Source of the DNA: JAAYFJ01 sp964344295 | GTDB lineage: Bacteria > Bacillota > Clostridia > Tissierellales > Peptoniphilaceae | Assembly (NCBI GenBank): GCA_964344295.1 | Contig: CAYFMR010000012.1 | Location: 1 to 31,650, forward strand | Reading direction: 5' to 3' | DNA: 31,650 nt | Part shown: positions 7,674-15,831 of the stretch, one piece after another | Position numbering within the stretch: the first letter of the stretch is position 1 | Layout of the letters: each line of letters starts with the position of its first letter | Translations under genes and position numbers: made by a program | The notes under the pieces: model-generated | What the model saw: only the letters and a program-made list of their open reading frames with translations | Told to the model about the DNA's origin: nothing | Database searches by the model: none

Positions 7674-7684
7674 ATATTTCTTTA

Positions 7685-8650
7685 TTAGGCTTGTTTCACA
7701 TCTAAGACTCGTTGCAAATCGTCGGCCACGCCTTTGATGACGTCCTTTTGAACCAAGTCGTCAATCCACTCTTGGGGGATGGTCTCTTGGCCGTAGGTCA
7801 CTGCCGCCAACATGCCGGTCAGTGCGCCGATGGTATCGCCTTTATCACCTAGGTTCACCGCCTTTAACACGGCGTCTTTAAAGTTCGATGTGGTGAAAAA
7901 AGACCACAAGGACGCTTCCAACGTGTCCACCACAAATCCTGTACTTTCGATGTCAGCGCGATTTAAGCTAAAGAAGCTCTCGTCGAAAATGCGATCGAAC
8001 ATGGCAAAGGCCTCTGCAAATTCCGGACGGTTTTGGTAATACTCCCTCGCTTCCACCAAAGCCACTTCCGAAGCCCATGGCATGCGATTAGGATCCAACA
8101 TCCGCGCCAACAAGCATTGGTAAATGCCACAGGCGATTTGGCTCATGGGATGGCAATGCGTCAAGCAGGTCACGCTGTGGATCACATTCATGGCTTCCTC
8201 TGACTGGGCCAAGCCATAGCCGTAATCTTTTACCAACACAAAGGCCAAGGGTGCGGTGCGAGCTAGAGCGCCGTTGCCGTTACCTCCTTCATCGCCAATG
8301 CCGCAAGTTTGGACATCACCGTTTTGCATGTAATGCTCAATGGTCATGCGAGTCGCCATGCCGACTCCTAGTGCTTCGCCATGGGGCGTGTAAAATCCCT
8401 CGGTCATCCAGCGGGTCAGTTCCTGCATCATCATATCCAGGTCCAAGCCGCCGGTTAAGGCCGCCACCGCGGAAAGTGCCATAGCCGTATCATCAGCCCA
8501 TGTTCCTTTTTCCACTTGGAAAGGTCCTCCCGGGGCCATAGCCGTAATCGGATTTTGGTCCACCTCCTCACGGCTTTTAGACTCTGCCGGGGCACCTAAG
8601 GCATCTCCAATGGCCATGCCCAGTAGGCCCTCATAAATTCCTCTACTCAT
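7685..8650 (-). CDS. ADP-ribosylglycohydrolase family protein
   Basis: 321 residues of the DraG/ARH-like fold, which removes ADP-ribose from proteins or small molecules with two Mg2+ ions. Metal-site motifs are intact: GMAIGDALGAPAE (11-23), GTWADDTAMAL (49-59, with Asp53, Asp54 and Thr55) and, near the C-terminus, NLGDKGDTIGALTGMLAA. The helix-rich middle with the LTHCHP motif also fits. AAAGGAGGAATT precedes the ATG at 8650, so the ten residues encoded upstream are not translated. It is monocistronic, between a terminator and its own promoter. The substrate is unknown; no ADP-ribosyltransferase gene is nearby. Confidence 0.93.
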   Translation of the reverse strand: MSRGIYEGLLGMAIGDALGAPAESKSREEVDQNPITAMAPGGPFQVEKGTWADDTAMALSAVAALTGGLDLDMMMQELTRWMTEGFYTPHGEALGVGMATRMTIEHYMQNGDVQTCGIGDEGGNGNGALARTAPLAFVLVKDYGYGLAQSEEAMNVIHSVTCLTHCHPMSQIACGIYQCLLARMLDPNRMPWASEVALVEAREYYQNRPEFAEAFAMFDRIFDESFFSLNRADIESTGFVVDTLEASLWSFFTTSNFKDAVLKAVNLGDKGDTIGALTGMLAAVTYGQETIPQEWIDDLVQKDVIKGVADDLQRVLDVKQA

Positions 8651-8694
8651 AATTCCTCCTTTAGGAAGTGATCTTAACACTCTATCTTACCCTC

Positions 8695-8722
8695 ATTTTA
8701 CACGAAAGTATCGTTTTGTCCA
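8695..8722 (-). promoter_or_regulatory. Promoter of the ADP-ribosylglycohydrolase gene
   Basis: TGGACA (8717-8722) and TAAAAT (8695-8700) with a 16-nt spacer on the minus strand; each box has five of six consensus bases. Confidence 0.65.
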
Positions 8723-8818
8723 CTCCAAACCTTTTGAAACCTCTCCTGGGCGGGTATATCCACAGCATAAGCACTTTGGAAACTCATTCCGAACCAAGAA
8801 ACAGCTAAGGAGGTCATC

Positions 8819-10147
8819 ATGAAACAAAACGATCGATTATCACTGGAAAAAAAAGTCATTGCACCGGCTGGCCACAAAAACACTTACTCTATTTTGTTTA
8901 CGAAAGCCCAGGGTTCACGGCTCTATGACGAGGACGGCAATAGCTATGTAGATATGGCCTCCTCTGCCTGCTGTGTCAACGCTGGCCATAACCATCCGAA
9001 GGTGGTGGCGGCGATTCAAGAGCAAGCCTCTCACATGGTCCACTGCGCTCAAGTATACGCCCACTATCCCCAGGTAGCTACCCTGGGAGATAAGCTCATC
9101 AACTTGGCCCCCGGAGACTTTGACAAGCTGGTGACCTTTAGCATGACCGGCTCAGCTGCCAACGACTCCATCTTAAAATACGCCAGGGCCTACACCGGTC
9201 GTTGGCGCGCCCTCTCCTTTATGGGCGCCTACCACGGCAGCACCTACGGTTCTCTGTCCTTGTCTGCTATCTCCCCGGCGATGAAGCGTCACCTCGGCCC
9301 CCTGGTGCCAGGCGTTCACTATCTGGAATACCCCACCTGCTACCGCTGCCCCTACGACAAAGAGCCGGACACTTGCGGACTCAACTGCCTTAACCGTCTA
9401 AAGACCGACTTTGACCGATGGTTGCCTGCCGATGAAGTGGCCGTCTGTCTCATCGAACCCATCGGCGGTGATATGGGCATCTACGTTCCCCCTACCCGCT
9501 ACATGGCCGAACTCTACGAACTCTTAAAACACCACGGCATCCTCTTTGCCGTGGATGAAGTGCAACAGAGCATGGGTCGCACGGGTACCTTCTTCGGCAT
9601 CCAACAGCACGGCATCGCTCCGGACTTAATCTCCATGGGCAAGAGCTTGGCCTCCGGCATGCCTTTAACCGCCACCATCGGCCGAGCCGAGATTATGAAC
9701 ACCCTGTACTTCCCCGCCCACGCCTTCTCTACCAATGCCAATCCCATCTGTTGCGCTGCGGCCATCGCCACCATCGATGCCATCCTAGAAGACAACTTGA
9801 TGGAACGCGCTCAAACGGTGGGGAATGCCTTCCGCGACCAGTTGGCAAAGCTGGTGGACGAATACGAATGCGTCGGCGACGTTCGAGGCATCGGCTTTAC
9901 CATCGGCATCGATATTGTCACCGACAAGGCTTCGAAGACCCCGGATCCTGTCAAGGCCGCCTTGCTCTGCAGCTACGCTCTCCAACACAACTTCTACCTC
10001 TTGACCTTGGAAGATCATGTCTTGCGCGTGCAACCACCTCTTATGACTGCCCAAGAGGACTTAGACCGCTTTGTCTCGATGTTGCGAGATGCCCTGGATC
10101 ACTTAGAACGAGGCCAGTTAACCCTGGATCCCCGTGCAGAGAGCTAG
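8819..10147 (+). CDS. Class III (omega-amino acid) PLP-dependent aminotransferase
   Basis: 442 residues of PLP fold type I. Visible marks are the substrate/cofactor region SMTGSAANDSILKYAR (108-123), AYHGSTYG (137-144), the acidic PLP-binding DEVQ (Asp246) and the Schiff-base lysine Lys275 in SMGKSLASGMP. It resembles 4-aminobutyrate/acetylornithine-type enzymes. A four-Cys insert (Cys174, 177, 186, 190 in CYRCP...CGLNC) is shared, as far as I recall, with a subgroup of archaeal and Bacillota omega-aminotransferases and may bind metal. The reaction is transfer of an amino group from an omega-amino or basic amino acid to a 2-oxo acid; the exact substrate is not decidable. AAGGAGG precedes the ATG. 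serS follows after 62 nt from its own promoter. Confidence 0.9.
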   Translation: MKQNDRLSLEKKVIAPAGHKNTYSILFTKAQGSRLYDEDGNSYVDMASSACCVNAGHNHPKVVAAIQEQASHMVHCAQVYAHYPQVATLGDKLINLAPGDFDKLVTFSMTGSAANDSILKYARAYTGRWRALSFMGAYHGSTYGSLSLSAISPAMKRHLGPLVPGVHYLEYPTCYRCPYDKEPDTCGLNCLNRLKTDFDRWLPADEVAVCLIEPIGGDMGIYVPPTRYMAELYELLKHHGILFAVDEVQQSMGRTGTFFGIQQHGIAPDLISMGKSLASGMPLTATIGRAEIMNTLYFPAHAFSTNANPICCAAAIATIDAILEDNLMERAQTVGNAFRDQLAKLVDEYECVGDVRGIGFTIGIDIVTDKASKTPDPVKAALLCSYALQHNFYLLTLEDHVLRVQPPLMTAQEDLDRFVSMLRDALDHLERGQLTLDPRAES

Positions 10148-10175
10148 TGGCAAACCTCCTCGCTTGTGCTATAAT
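10147..10175 (+). promoter_or_regulatory. Promoter of serS
   Basis: GTGGCA (10147-10152) and TATAAT (10170-10175) with a 17-nt spacer. The start is predicted about 25 nt before the ATG, so there is no room for a T-box leader of the kind often found before Bacillota serS. Confidence 0.65.
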
Positions 10176-10209
10176 AAAAGAGAAACCATTCTCGTAAAAG
10201 GAGGTCACC

Positions 10210-11499
10210 ATGCTCGATTTAAAACGCATCCGTACCAACCCGGAAGAAGTCAAGCTCGCGCTGAGTAAACGCCACGGATCCTACCCCATCGACGAAGTTC
10301 TGAACCTAGACGAAACTCGCCGTGAACTGCTTGTGGAAATGGAAGATAAAAAAGCTAGTCAAAACCGAGTGTCCAAAGAGATTCCCATCAAGAAAAAGGC
10401 CGGTGAAGATGTCACCCCCATCTTTGCGGAAATGAAAGCCCTCGGCGAAGACATCAAAGCCATCGAAAACCAATGGCGAGAAGTGGAAGATGCCTTAAAC
10501 ACGCTGCTGCTAAACATTCCCAACACGCCTAACCCCCTCGTTCCGGACGGCAAGGACGACACGGAAAACTTAGAACTGCGCCGTTTTTTGGAACCCACAG
10601 AATTTCCCTATGAGCCTAAGGCCCACTGGGATATCGGCACAGATTTAGGCATCCTCGAGTGGGATCGAGCCGGCAAGATTACCGGTACCCGCTTCACCCT
10701 CTATAAGGGAGCCGGTGCCCGCTTGGAACGAGCCATCATCAACTTTATGCTCAACCTGCACACCGGTGAACACGGTTACATGGAAGTGAGCCCGCCTTTT
10801 ATGGTCAATCGTCAATCCATGATCGGCACTGGCCAATTGCCAAAATTTGAAGAGGACATGTTTTACATTCCCGACAAAGACTTTTTCTTAATCCCCACCG
10901 CTGAAGTGCCGGTGACCAACTTGTTGCGGGACGAAATCGTCGACGCGTCCTCCCTGCCCATTAAGCTCACAGCCTATACCCCTTGCTTCCGCAAAGAAGC
11001 GGGATCCGCAGGCAGAGATACCCGTGGCGTCATCCGCAACCACCAGTTTGACAAAGTGGAGCTGGTCAAATTTGCCCATCCGGATCATTCCTATGAGGAG
11101 CTGGAAAGCTTAACCGCCAATGCAGAAGAAGTCTTAAAACGCCTAGGCATCCCCTATCGCGTCGTACGCCTCTGCTCCGGTGACCTGGGCTTTAGCTCCG
11201 CCATGACCTACGACATTGAAGTGTGGATGCCCTCATACGGTCGCTATGTGGAAATCTCCAGTTGCTCCAACTTTGAAGACTTCCAAGCTCGCCGTGCCAA
11301 CATCCGCTTCCGTAACGAAGAGACTAAGAAAAATCAATTCGTTCACACCTTAAACGGCTCCGGTCTCGCCGTCGGCCGTACCCTCGCCGCCATCTTGGAA
11401 AACTACCAACAAGAAGACGGCTCCGTACTCATTCCGGAAGTACTCCGCCCCTACATGGGCGGTCAAACCCATATCACTGCAGAAAACCGGCTGCGTTAA
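10210..11499 (+). CDS. serS: Seryl-tRNA synthetase
   Basis: 429 residues, normal length for the cytosolic class II enzyme that charges tRNA-Ser with serine. The N-terminal tRNA-binding coiled-coil arm covers about residues 30-100 (charged heptads after MLDLKRIRTNPEEVKLALSK). Class II motifs are present: motif 1 at RLERAIINFMLNLH, motif 2 at TPCFRKEAGSAGRDTRGVIR (about 258-277) and motif 3 at NGSGLAVGRTLAAILE (about 383-398). AAAAGGAGG lies 5 nt before the ATG. It is followed after 24 nt by the flavodiiron gene, with no terminator between, so both are probably on one transcript. One substrate tRNA, tRNA-Ser(GGA), is in this window at 1725-1816. Confidence 0.98.
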   Translation: MLDLKRIRTNPEEVKLALSKRHGSYPIDEVLNLDETRRELLVEMEDKKASQNRVSKEIPIKKKAGEDVTPIFAEMKALGEDIKAIENQWREVEDALNTLLLNIPNTPNPLVPDGKDDTENLELRRFLEPTEFPYEPKAHWDIGTDLGILEWDRAGKITGTRFTLYKGAGARLERAIINFMLNLHTGEHGYMEVSPPFMVNRQSMIGTGQLPKFEEDMFYIPDKDFFLIPTAEVPVTNLLRDEIVDASSLPIKLTAYTPCFRKEAGSAGRDTRGVIRNHQFDKVELVKFAHPDHSYEELESLTANAEEVLKRLGIPYRVVRLCSGDLGFSSAMTYDIEVWMPSYGRYVEISSCSNFEDFQARRANIRFRNEETKKNQFVHTLNGSGLAVGRTLAAILENYQQEDGSVLIPEVLRPYMGGQTHITAENRLR

Positions 11500-11523
11500 G
11501 CCTATTGTGAAAAAGGAGGAATC

Positions 11524-12723
11524 ATGCTGTATAACAACACCGTTAAAATTAACGACCACGTCCGCTACGTCGGCGTCAACGACAGAAAAACTCAAAAATT
11601 CGAAAACATGTGGCCCCTAGACCACGGAGTCGCCTACAACTCTTACGTCATCTTAGACGAAAAGACGGCCCTGTTAGACACCGTTCACCTAGGCTATTAC
11701 ACCAACTTTGAAGAGGGCTTTCAACACGTGATGGAAGGCCGCAAGCTGGACTACCTGATCGTTCACCATATGGAACCGGACCACTCTGGCATCATCCCCC
11801 AAATCATCGCAGACTACCCAGACATCACCATTGTCGGCAATGCCCGCACCAAGGAATTCTTATTTAACTTCTACGAAATCGAGCCGAAAAATTTCTTGGA
11901 AGTCAAAGAAGGGGACACCTTGTCTCTGGGTACCACTGAGCTTACCTTCTACATGACCCCCATGGTCCACTGGCCCGAATCCATGGTCAGTTACGAAAGC
12001 CACTACAAGATCCTCTTCTCCCAAGACGCTTTTGGCGGCTTCGGTGCCTTAGACGGCGGGATCTTCGATGACGAGTTAAACTTTGACCTTTACGAAGCAG
12101 ACACCATTCGCTACTACGTCAATATCATCGGCAAGCTCTCTCGTCAAGTGGCACGAGCCATCGACAAACTGGCTCCCCTGGACATCCAAATGATCTGTCC
12201 GGTCCACGGCCCCGTTTGGCGTCAAAACGTGGAACGCATCCTGACGCTCTACCAAGACTTGAGTAACCAGAAAAAACAAGAAGGCGTCGTCATCGTCTAC
12301 GGCTCCATGTACGGCAACACCGAACGCATGGCCAACTACATGGGACGTTGCCTGGCCCAAGCCGGCGTGAAAAACATCATCACCCACGACGTCTCCAAGA
12401 CGGACATGTCTTATATCTTAAAAGACCTGTGGATTTATAACGGTGCCATCTTTGGATCCTGCGCGTATAATAACGGTCTCTTCCCACCCATGGATAACCT
12501 CTGCCGTTACCTAGTCGGTCAAAAGATGACTGGTATGAAAGTAGGCCTTTTCGGCGGATTCAGCTGGTCTGGCGGTGGTTTCTCCGGTTTGCAATCCTTT
12601 GTGGAAGAAGCTGGCTGGGAGTTACTGGAGCCGTCCTTTGAGTTCAAATCGTCTCCGAAGACCGAACACTTCCAACAAGCAGAACAATTAGCGGAAGCCA
12701 TGGCGAAGGCCATCAAGCTGTAA
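11524..12723 (+). CDS. fprA: A-type flavodiiron protein (oxygen/nitric oxide reductase)
   Basis: 399 residues in two domains. The N-terminal metallo-beta-lactamase-like domain keeps the diiron ligands: HHMEPDHSG with His82, Glu84, Asp86 and His87, then the His in MVHWPES, the Asp in FSQDAFGG and the His in CPVHGPVW. The C-terminal flavodoxin domain binds FMN (YGSMYGNTERMANYM, about 260-274). No rubredoxin or other extra domain is fused. The family reduces O2 to water or NO to N2O in the cytoplasm of anaerobes, taking electrons from rubredoxin or a coenzyme. The gene uses AAAAAGGAGGAATC before the ATG and probably shares the serS transcript. It fits an obligate anaerobe exposed to oxygen. Confidence 0.95.
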   Translation: MLYNNTVKINDHVRYVGVNDRKTQKFENMWPLDHGVAYNSYVILDEKTALLDTVHLGYYTNFEEGFQHVMEGRKLDYLIVHHMEPDHSGIIPQIIADYPDITIVGNARTKEFLFNFYEIEPKNFLEVKEGDTLSLGTTELTFYMTPMVHWPESMVSYESHYKILFSQDAFGGFGALDGGIFDDELNFDLYEADTIRYYVNIIGKLSRQVARAIDKLAPLDIQMICPVHGPVWRQNVERILTLYQDLSNQKKQEGVVIVYGSMYGNTERMANYMGRCLAQAGVKNIITHDVSKTDMSYILKDLWIYNGAIFGSCAYNNGLFPPMDNLCRYLVGQKMTGMKVGLFGGFSWSGGGFSGLQSFVEEAGWELLEPSFEFKSSPKTEHFQQAEQLAEAMAKAIKL

Positions 12724-12736
12724 AATCACAAAACAC

Positions 12737-12765
12737 TTCACCTCTGACCATTTGTTTGATAAAAT
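12737..12765 (+). promoter_or_regulatory. Candidate promoter inside the terminator hairpin
   Basis: TTCACC (12737-12742) and TAAAAT (12760-12765) are 17 nt apart. The -35 coincides with the 5' arm and the -10 with the loop of the fprA terminator. A transcript from here lacks the 5' arm, leaving the ribosome site free. Confidence 0.5.
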
Positions 12766-12785
12766 AGGGTCAGAGGTGAATTTTT
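12737..12785 (+). terminator. Terminator hairpin of fprA that also covers the next gene's ribosome site
   Basis: A perfect 13-bp stem (12737-12749 with 12768-12780, 18-nt loop) is followed by five T, ending directly at the ATG at 12786. The 3' arm contains AGAGGTGA, the only ribosome binding site for the next gene. Confidence 0.88.
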
Positions 12786-13982
12786 ATGAGAAAATATCGT
12801 CTATGGATCTGTCTTTGCTTAATCCTCTCGCTTTTGGCCCCCACGGCCTACGCGGCGAGTTTGGAAGAAATAGGATTTCCTGCACAAACCAGAGCATACG
12901 TCCTGGCCACCTATCCCGATGGCGAAATCTTAGAAAGCTATCACGGGGATGACATCATGGAGATTGCCAGCTTAACCAAGCTCCTGGCCTACTTTGTGGC
13001 CATGGACGCCGTGACCTCCGGCCAAGTGGCCTTAAACGACAAGGTGACCATGACCGAGGCCGAAACCGGTGTGGAAGGCTCCACCTTCGACACCCAACCA
13101 GGCCAAATGTACATGCTCTCTGAACTCTTGGAGGCCATGCTCGTCGTCTCGGCCAATGACGCCACCCTCGCCGTGGCCCGCCACATCGCCGGCAATGAAG
13201 AGGCCTTTGTCGAACTCATGCGCCAAAAGGCCACCGACTTGGGCATCTACGACGCCCAGCTCTATAACTCCACGGGCCTTCCCACTGGCGAAGGCCATTT
13301 GCAAAACTCCATGACTCCTACCGGATTGGTCACCCTGACCAAAGCCCTATTAGACACCTATCCGGAAGTTTTGAGCATTACACAAAAACCCCGCCTGCAA
13401 CAACCGGACCGGGATTACGATGAGCCCAATACGAACCAACTCCTAGGCGTTGTCAAAGGCGTGGATGGACTCAAAACCGGCTTTACCGACGCCGCAGGCA
13501 ACTGCCAAATCACCACCGGTACTAAAGAAGCGACAGACGACACCACCGAACCCCTGCGCTTTATCGCAGTGGTCATGGGTGCAGAAACTCGCGAAGCCCG
13601 CACGGATCTGTCCGCCACCCTCATGAACTATGCCTATGAAAACTACGAGCGCCGTGTCGTCGGCGGGGCTAATGAGATTCTCGGTAACGCCACCTTCTCA
13701 CGTGGAACGCCTTACGAAGCCCCCTACTACGCTGGAGAAGCCCGCCCCTTCACCTTAAAAATCGGTGAGGCCATCGAAAGTGACGTACAATTTCAAGAAA
13801 ATCGTCGCCTGCCCATCACCGCAGGGGAACCCATTGGCGAAATCACTTTCTATCGGGGAGACACGCCCCTTTATACGACAGACGTGATCCTCAAAGAAGA
13901 TATCAACACGGCCGGTAAGCTCTCTTTGATCCAACGCTTATTCACCGACCAACTGCAAATGTTTGCGTCCTATTTCCAATAA
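12786..13982 (+). CDS. D-alanyl-D-alanine carboxypeptidase (DacF/PBP5-like)
   Basis: 398 residues. A Sec signal peptide ends at APTAYAAS (about 24). The penicillin-binding active site is complete: SLTK with Ser62 and Lys65, SAN with Ser122 and Asn124, and KTG at 230-232 (GLKTGFTDAAGN). The C-terminal about 90 residues form the beta-rich PBP5-C-like domain (YEAPYYAGEARPFTLKIGE onward). It removes the terminal D-Ala from peptidoglycan stem peptides outside the membrane. I see no convincing amphipathic C-terminal anchor beyond LSLIQRLFTDQLQMFASYFQ, which may serve as a weak one. The start codon sits directly after the upstream terminator T-run, with AGAGGTGA as ribosome site. DacF, DacB and DacA types cannot be separated safely by reading. 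Confidence 0.93.
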   Translation: MRKYRLWICLCLILSLLAPTAYAASLEEIGFPAQTRAYVLATYPDGEILESYHGDDIMEIASLTKLLAYFVAMDAVTSGQVALNDKVTMTEAETGVEGSTFDTQPGQMYMLSELLEAMLVVSANDATLAVARHIAGNEEAFVELMRQKATDLGIYDAQLYNSTGLPTGEGHLQNSMTPTGLVTLTKALLDTYPEVLSITQKPRLQQPDRDYDEPNTNQLLGVVKGVDGLKTGFTDAAGNCQITTGTKEATDDTTEPLRFIAVVMGAETREARTDLSATLMNYAYENYERRVVGGANEILGNATFSRGTPYEAPYYAGEARPFTLKIGEAIESDVQFQENRRLPITAGEPIGEITFYRGDTPLYTTDVILKEDINTAGKLSLIQRLFTDQLQMFASYFQ

Positions 13983-13987
13983 ACTTT

Positions 13988-14008
13988 CTCGGGCTGGGCC
14001 CGAGTTTT
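13988..14008 (+). terminator. Terminator of the carboxypeptidase gene, abutting tRNA-Arg
   Basis: The stem CTCGGGC (13988-13994) / GCCCGAG (13998-14004) with a 3-nt loop is followed by TTTT. The next base is the first base of tRNA-Arg. Confidence 0.8.
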
Positions 14009-14084
14009 GCCCCTATAGTTAAATCGGATATAACAGACCCCTCCTAAGGGTCAGTCGCTGGTTCGAATCCGGCTAGGGGTGCCA
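14009..14084 (+). tRNA. tRNA-Arg(CCU)
   Basis: 76 nt with CCA encoded. The acceptor stem pairs GCCCCTA with TAGGGGT (G-T at the end pair), the D-stem GTTA/TAAC, the anticodon stem GACCC/GGGTC with loop CTCCTAA (anticodon CCU, reading AGG), and the T-stem GCTGG/CCGGC with loop TTCGAAT. The discriminator base is G, as common for this tRNA. Confidence 0.95.
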
Positions 14085-14089
14085 GTTAC

Positions 14090-14111
14090 GGCCTCACTCT
14101 AGGGTGAGGCC
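14090..14111 (+). terminator. Hairpin after tRNA-Arg
   Basis: GGCCTCAC (14090-14097) pairs with GTGAGGCC (14104-14111). Only two T follow, so it may be a weak terminator or a processing hairpin. Confidence 0.6.
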
Positions 14112-14152
14112 TTCGTCATACGCAAAATATTGTGCCCAGGGAGGTGCCCCCT

Positions 14153-15831
14153 ATGGATCAATGACAAACCACCCCACGCATCTACAAACCCTATACCATG
14201 ATCCTGATGCTGATCGTCTGTGCTATCGCCGCTTTCATCCTGCGCCAAATTCCCAAAGGCGCTTTCTCCCCCATCCTGTCGTTGTTCTTGAACATGCTAC
14301 GCCCCTCCATCTACATCGCCGGCTATACCGTGTGGGCCATCTCCCTCTACCGCCGCATCAGCCACCGACCTGTGCAACGGCTCACCCTTAGCGTGGCGGG
14401 CTTGCTCCTCTTGTGGCTTAACCTGCGCACGATCAAATACCAGTTGCCCTACGAACACACAGCCTTCAGCCGCTACCTGTGGTACCTCTATTACATCCCC
14501 AGTGTCATGATCCCCACCCTCTCCCTGTGCCTCGGCTTCTACATGGGCAAGCCAGAAGACTATCGTCCTCCCCGCTGGACTAACCTCATCCTCTGCATCG
14601 GCCTTGTCTGCGCCCTCCTGCCCTTGACCAACGACCTGCACCAGTGGTGTTTTCGCTTTCCCGCCACCCCGCTACCCTTTCGAGGCTACACCTACGGTCC
14701 GGGATTCTACCTCATCAACATCTGGTGCTTTGTGGCCGGACTCCTATTTCTGGCCATGATCTTCTACCAATGCCGTATCCCTAAAAATGCCCGACTCTTG
14801 CCCCTCCCCTCATCGTCTTCTTTTTCATCCTGCTCTACTCCATCCTGCCCTTTGTTAATTATGCCTTTTGGAAACAGTGGTTCGGCGATATCACCTCGGC
14901 CTATAGCTTTCTCTTCGCACTCCTTCTGGAAAGCTGTATCGTCGCGGGACTCATCCCTTCCAATACTAACTATGACCAACTCTTCACCGTCTCTAACCTG
15001 AGGGCTCTTATCGTCGATCACCAACACCAGCTCCTTGCCGCCACCGTCGACGCTCCCAGCTTGGAGCCCGAAGCCATGATTCACGCGGAAACCGCCCCCT
15101 TCTTCATCGCCCCGGGACTGCGTCTCTCCTCAGCCCCCATCTCCTGCGGTCACGTGCTGTGGGTTGACGACGTGAGTCAGTGGCATGACTCCTTAGAGCA
15201 CCTCAGACACACCACCCACTTGCTCAAAGATGCTCACCAGATCGAACGAGACAACGTGGCCCTCAAGAAAAAACGAGCCGCCCTGGCCATTCAAGAACAG
15301 CTCTACCTGGACATCGAAGCTCTCCTGCGCCCCTCCCTAGCTTCCATGTTGGCCTACAGCAAAGCCTATGAAGCAGCCAAAGACCCCGTAGAGAAAGAAG
15401 ACCTTCTAGCCCGAGCCATCATTGTCGGCACCTATATCAAACGTCGTGCTAACCTGCTTCTCATCGAACGAAGATCCCCCCTGATCCCCGTCAAAGAGCT
15501 GGAGCTATGCATCACGGAAAGCCTGCGCCAACTCAAGCTCATTGGCGTGGATAGTGCCTACGATTCCAGCGCCACCGGCGACATGCTCGGCGCATACGCT
15601 GGAGCAGCCTACGACTTTTACGAAGGAATCATCAAAGCAGCCTTTGGACAATTAGATACCATCTTTGTGCGCCTCGTCGAACAGGGCGACAACTTGGAGC
15701 TGCGCCTCCTGTTGGAGACCACTGCTGACCTGACCTGCCTGTGCCACAACCAAGGAGCCACCTGCGAACAAGACTTTGACGGTTCCTGGATCATCCGGCT
15801 GTCCATCCCCAGAGGAGGTGAACGACCATGA
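14153..15831 (+). pseudogene. Multi-pass membrane sensor with degenerate kinase-like C-terminus, broken
   Basis: Two frames make one protein of about 560 residues. The N-terminal half has some six or seven hydrophobic helices (first: MILMLIVCAIAAFIL). The second half (after LRALIVDHQHQLLA) has a coiled-coil-like LKKKRAALAIQEQLYLDIEA and a domain with YDFYEGIIKAAF that resembles the ATP-binding part of a histidine kinase. I see neither a phosphorylatable His motif nor glycine boxes, so it is probably a pseudokinase partner. Two lesions are visible. GGGAGGT with good spacing precedes an ATG at 14153, but codon 4 is TGA (14162-14164). A base is missing in the C-rich run 14801-14809, where adding one C rejoins the frames. 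An internal start at 14198 would bypass the first lesion only. The stop overlaps the next ATG (ATGA). Confidence 0.7.

Noticed and set aside
10148..10209. T-box leader before serS
   Set aside because: The promoter lies within 62 nt of the start codon, leaving no room for a T-box RNA.
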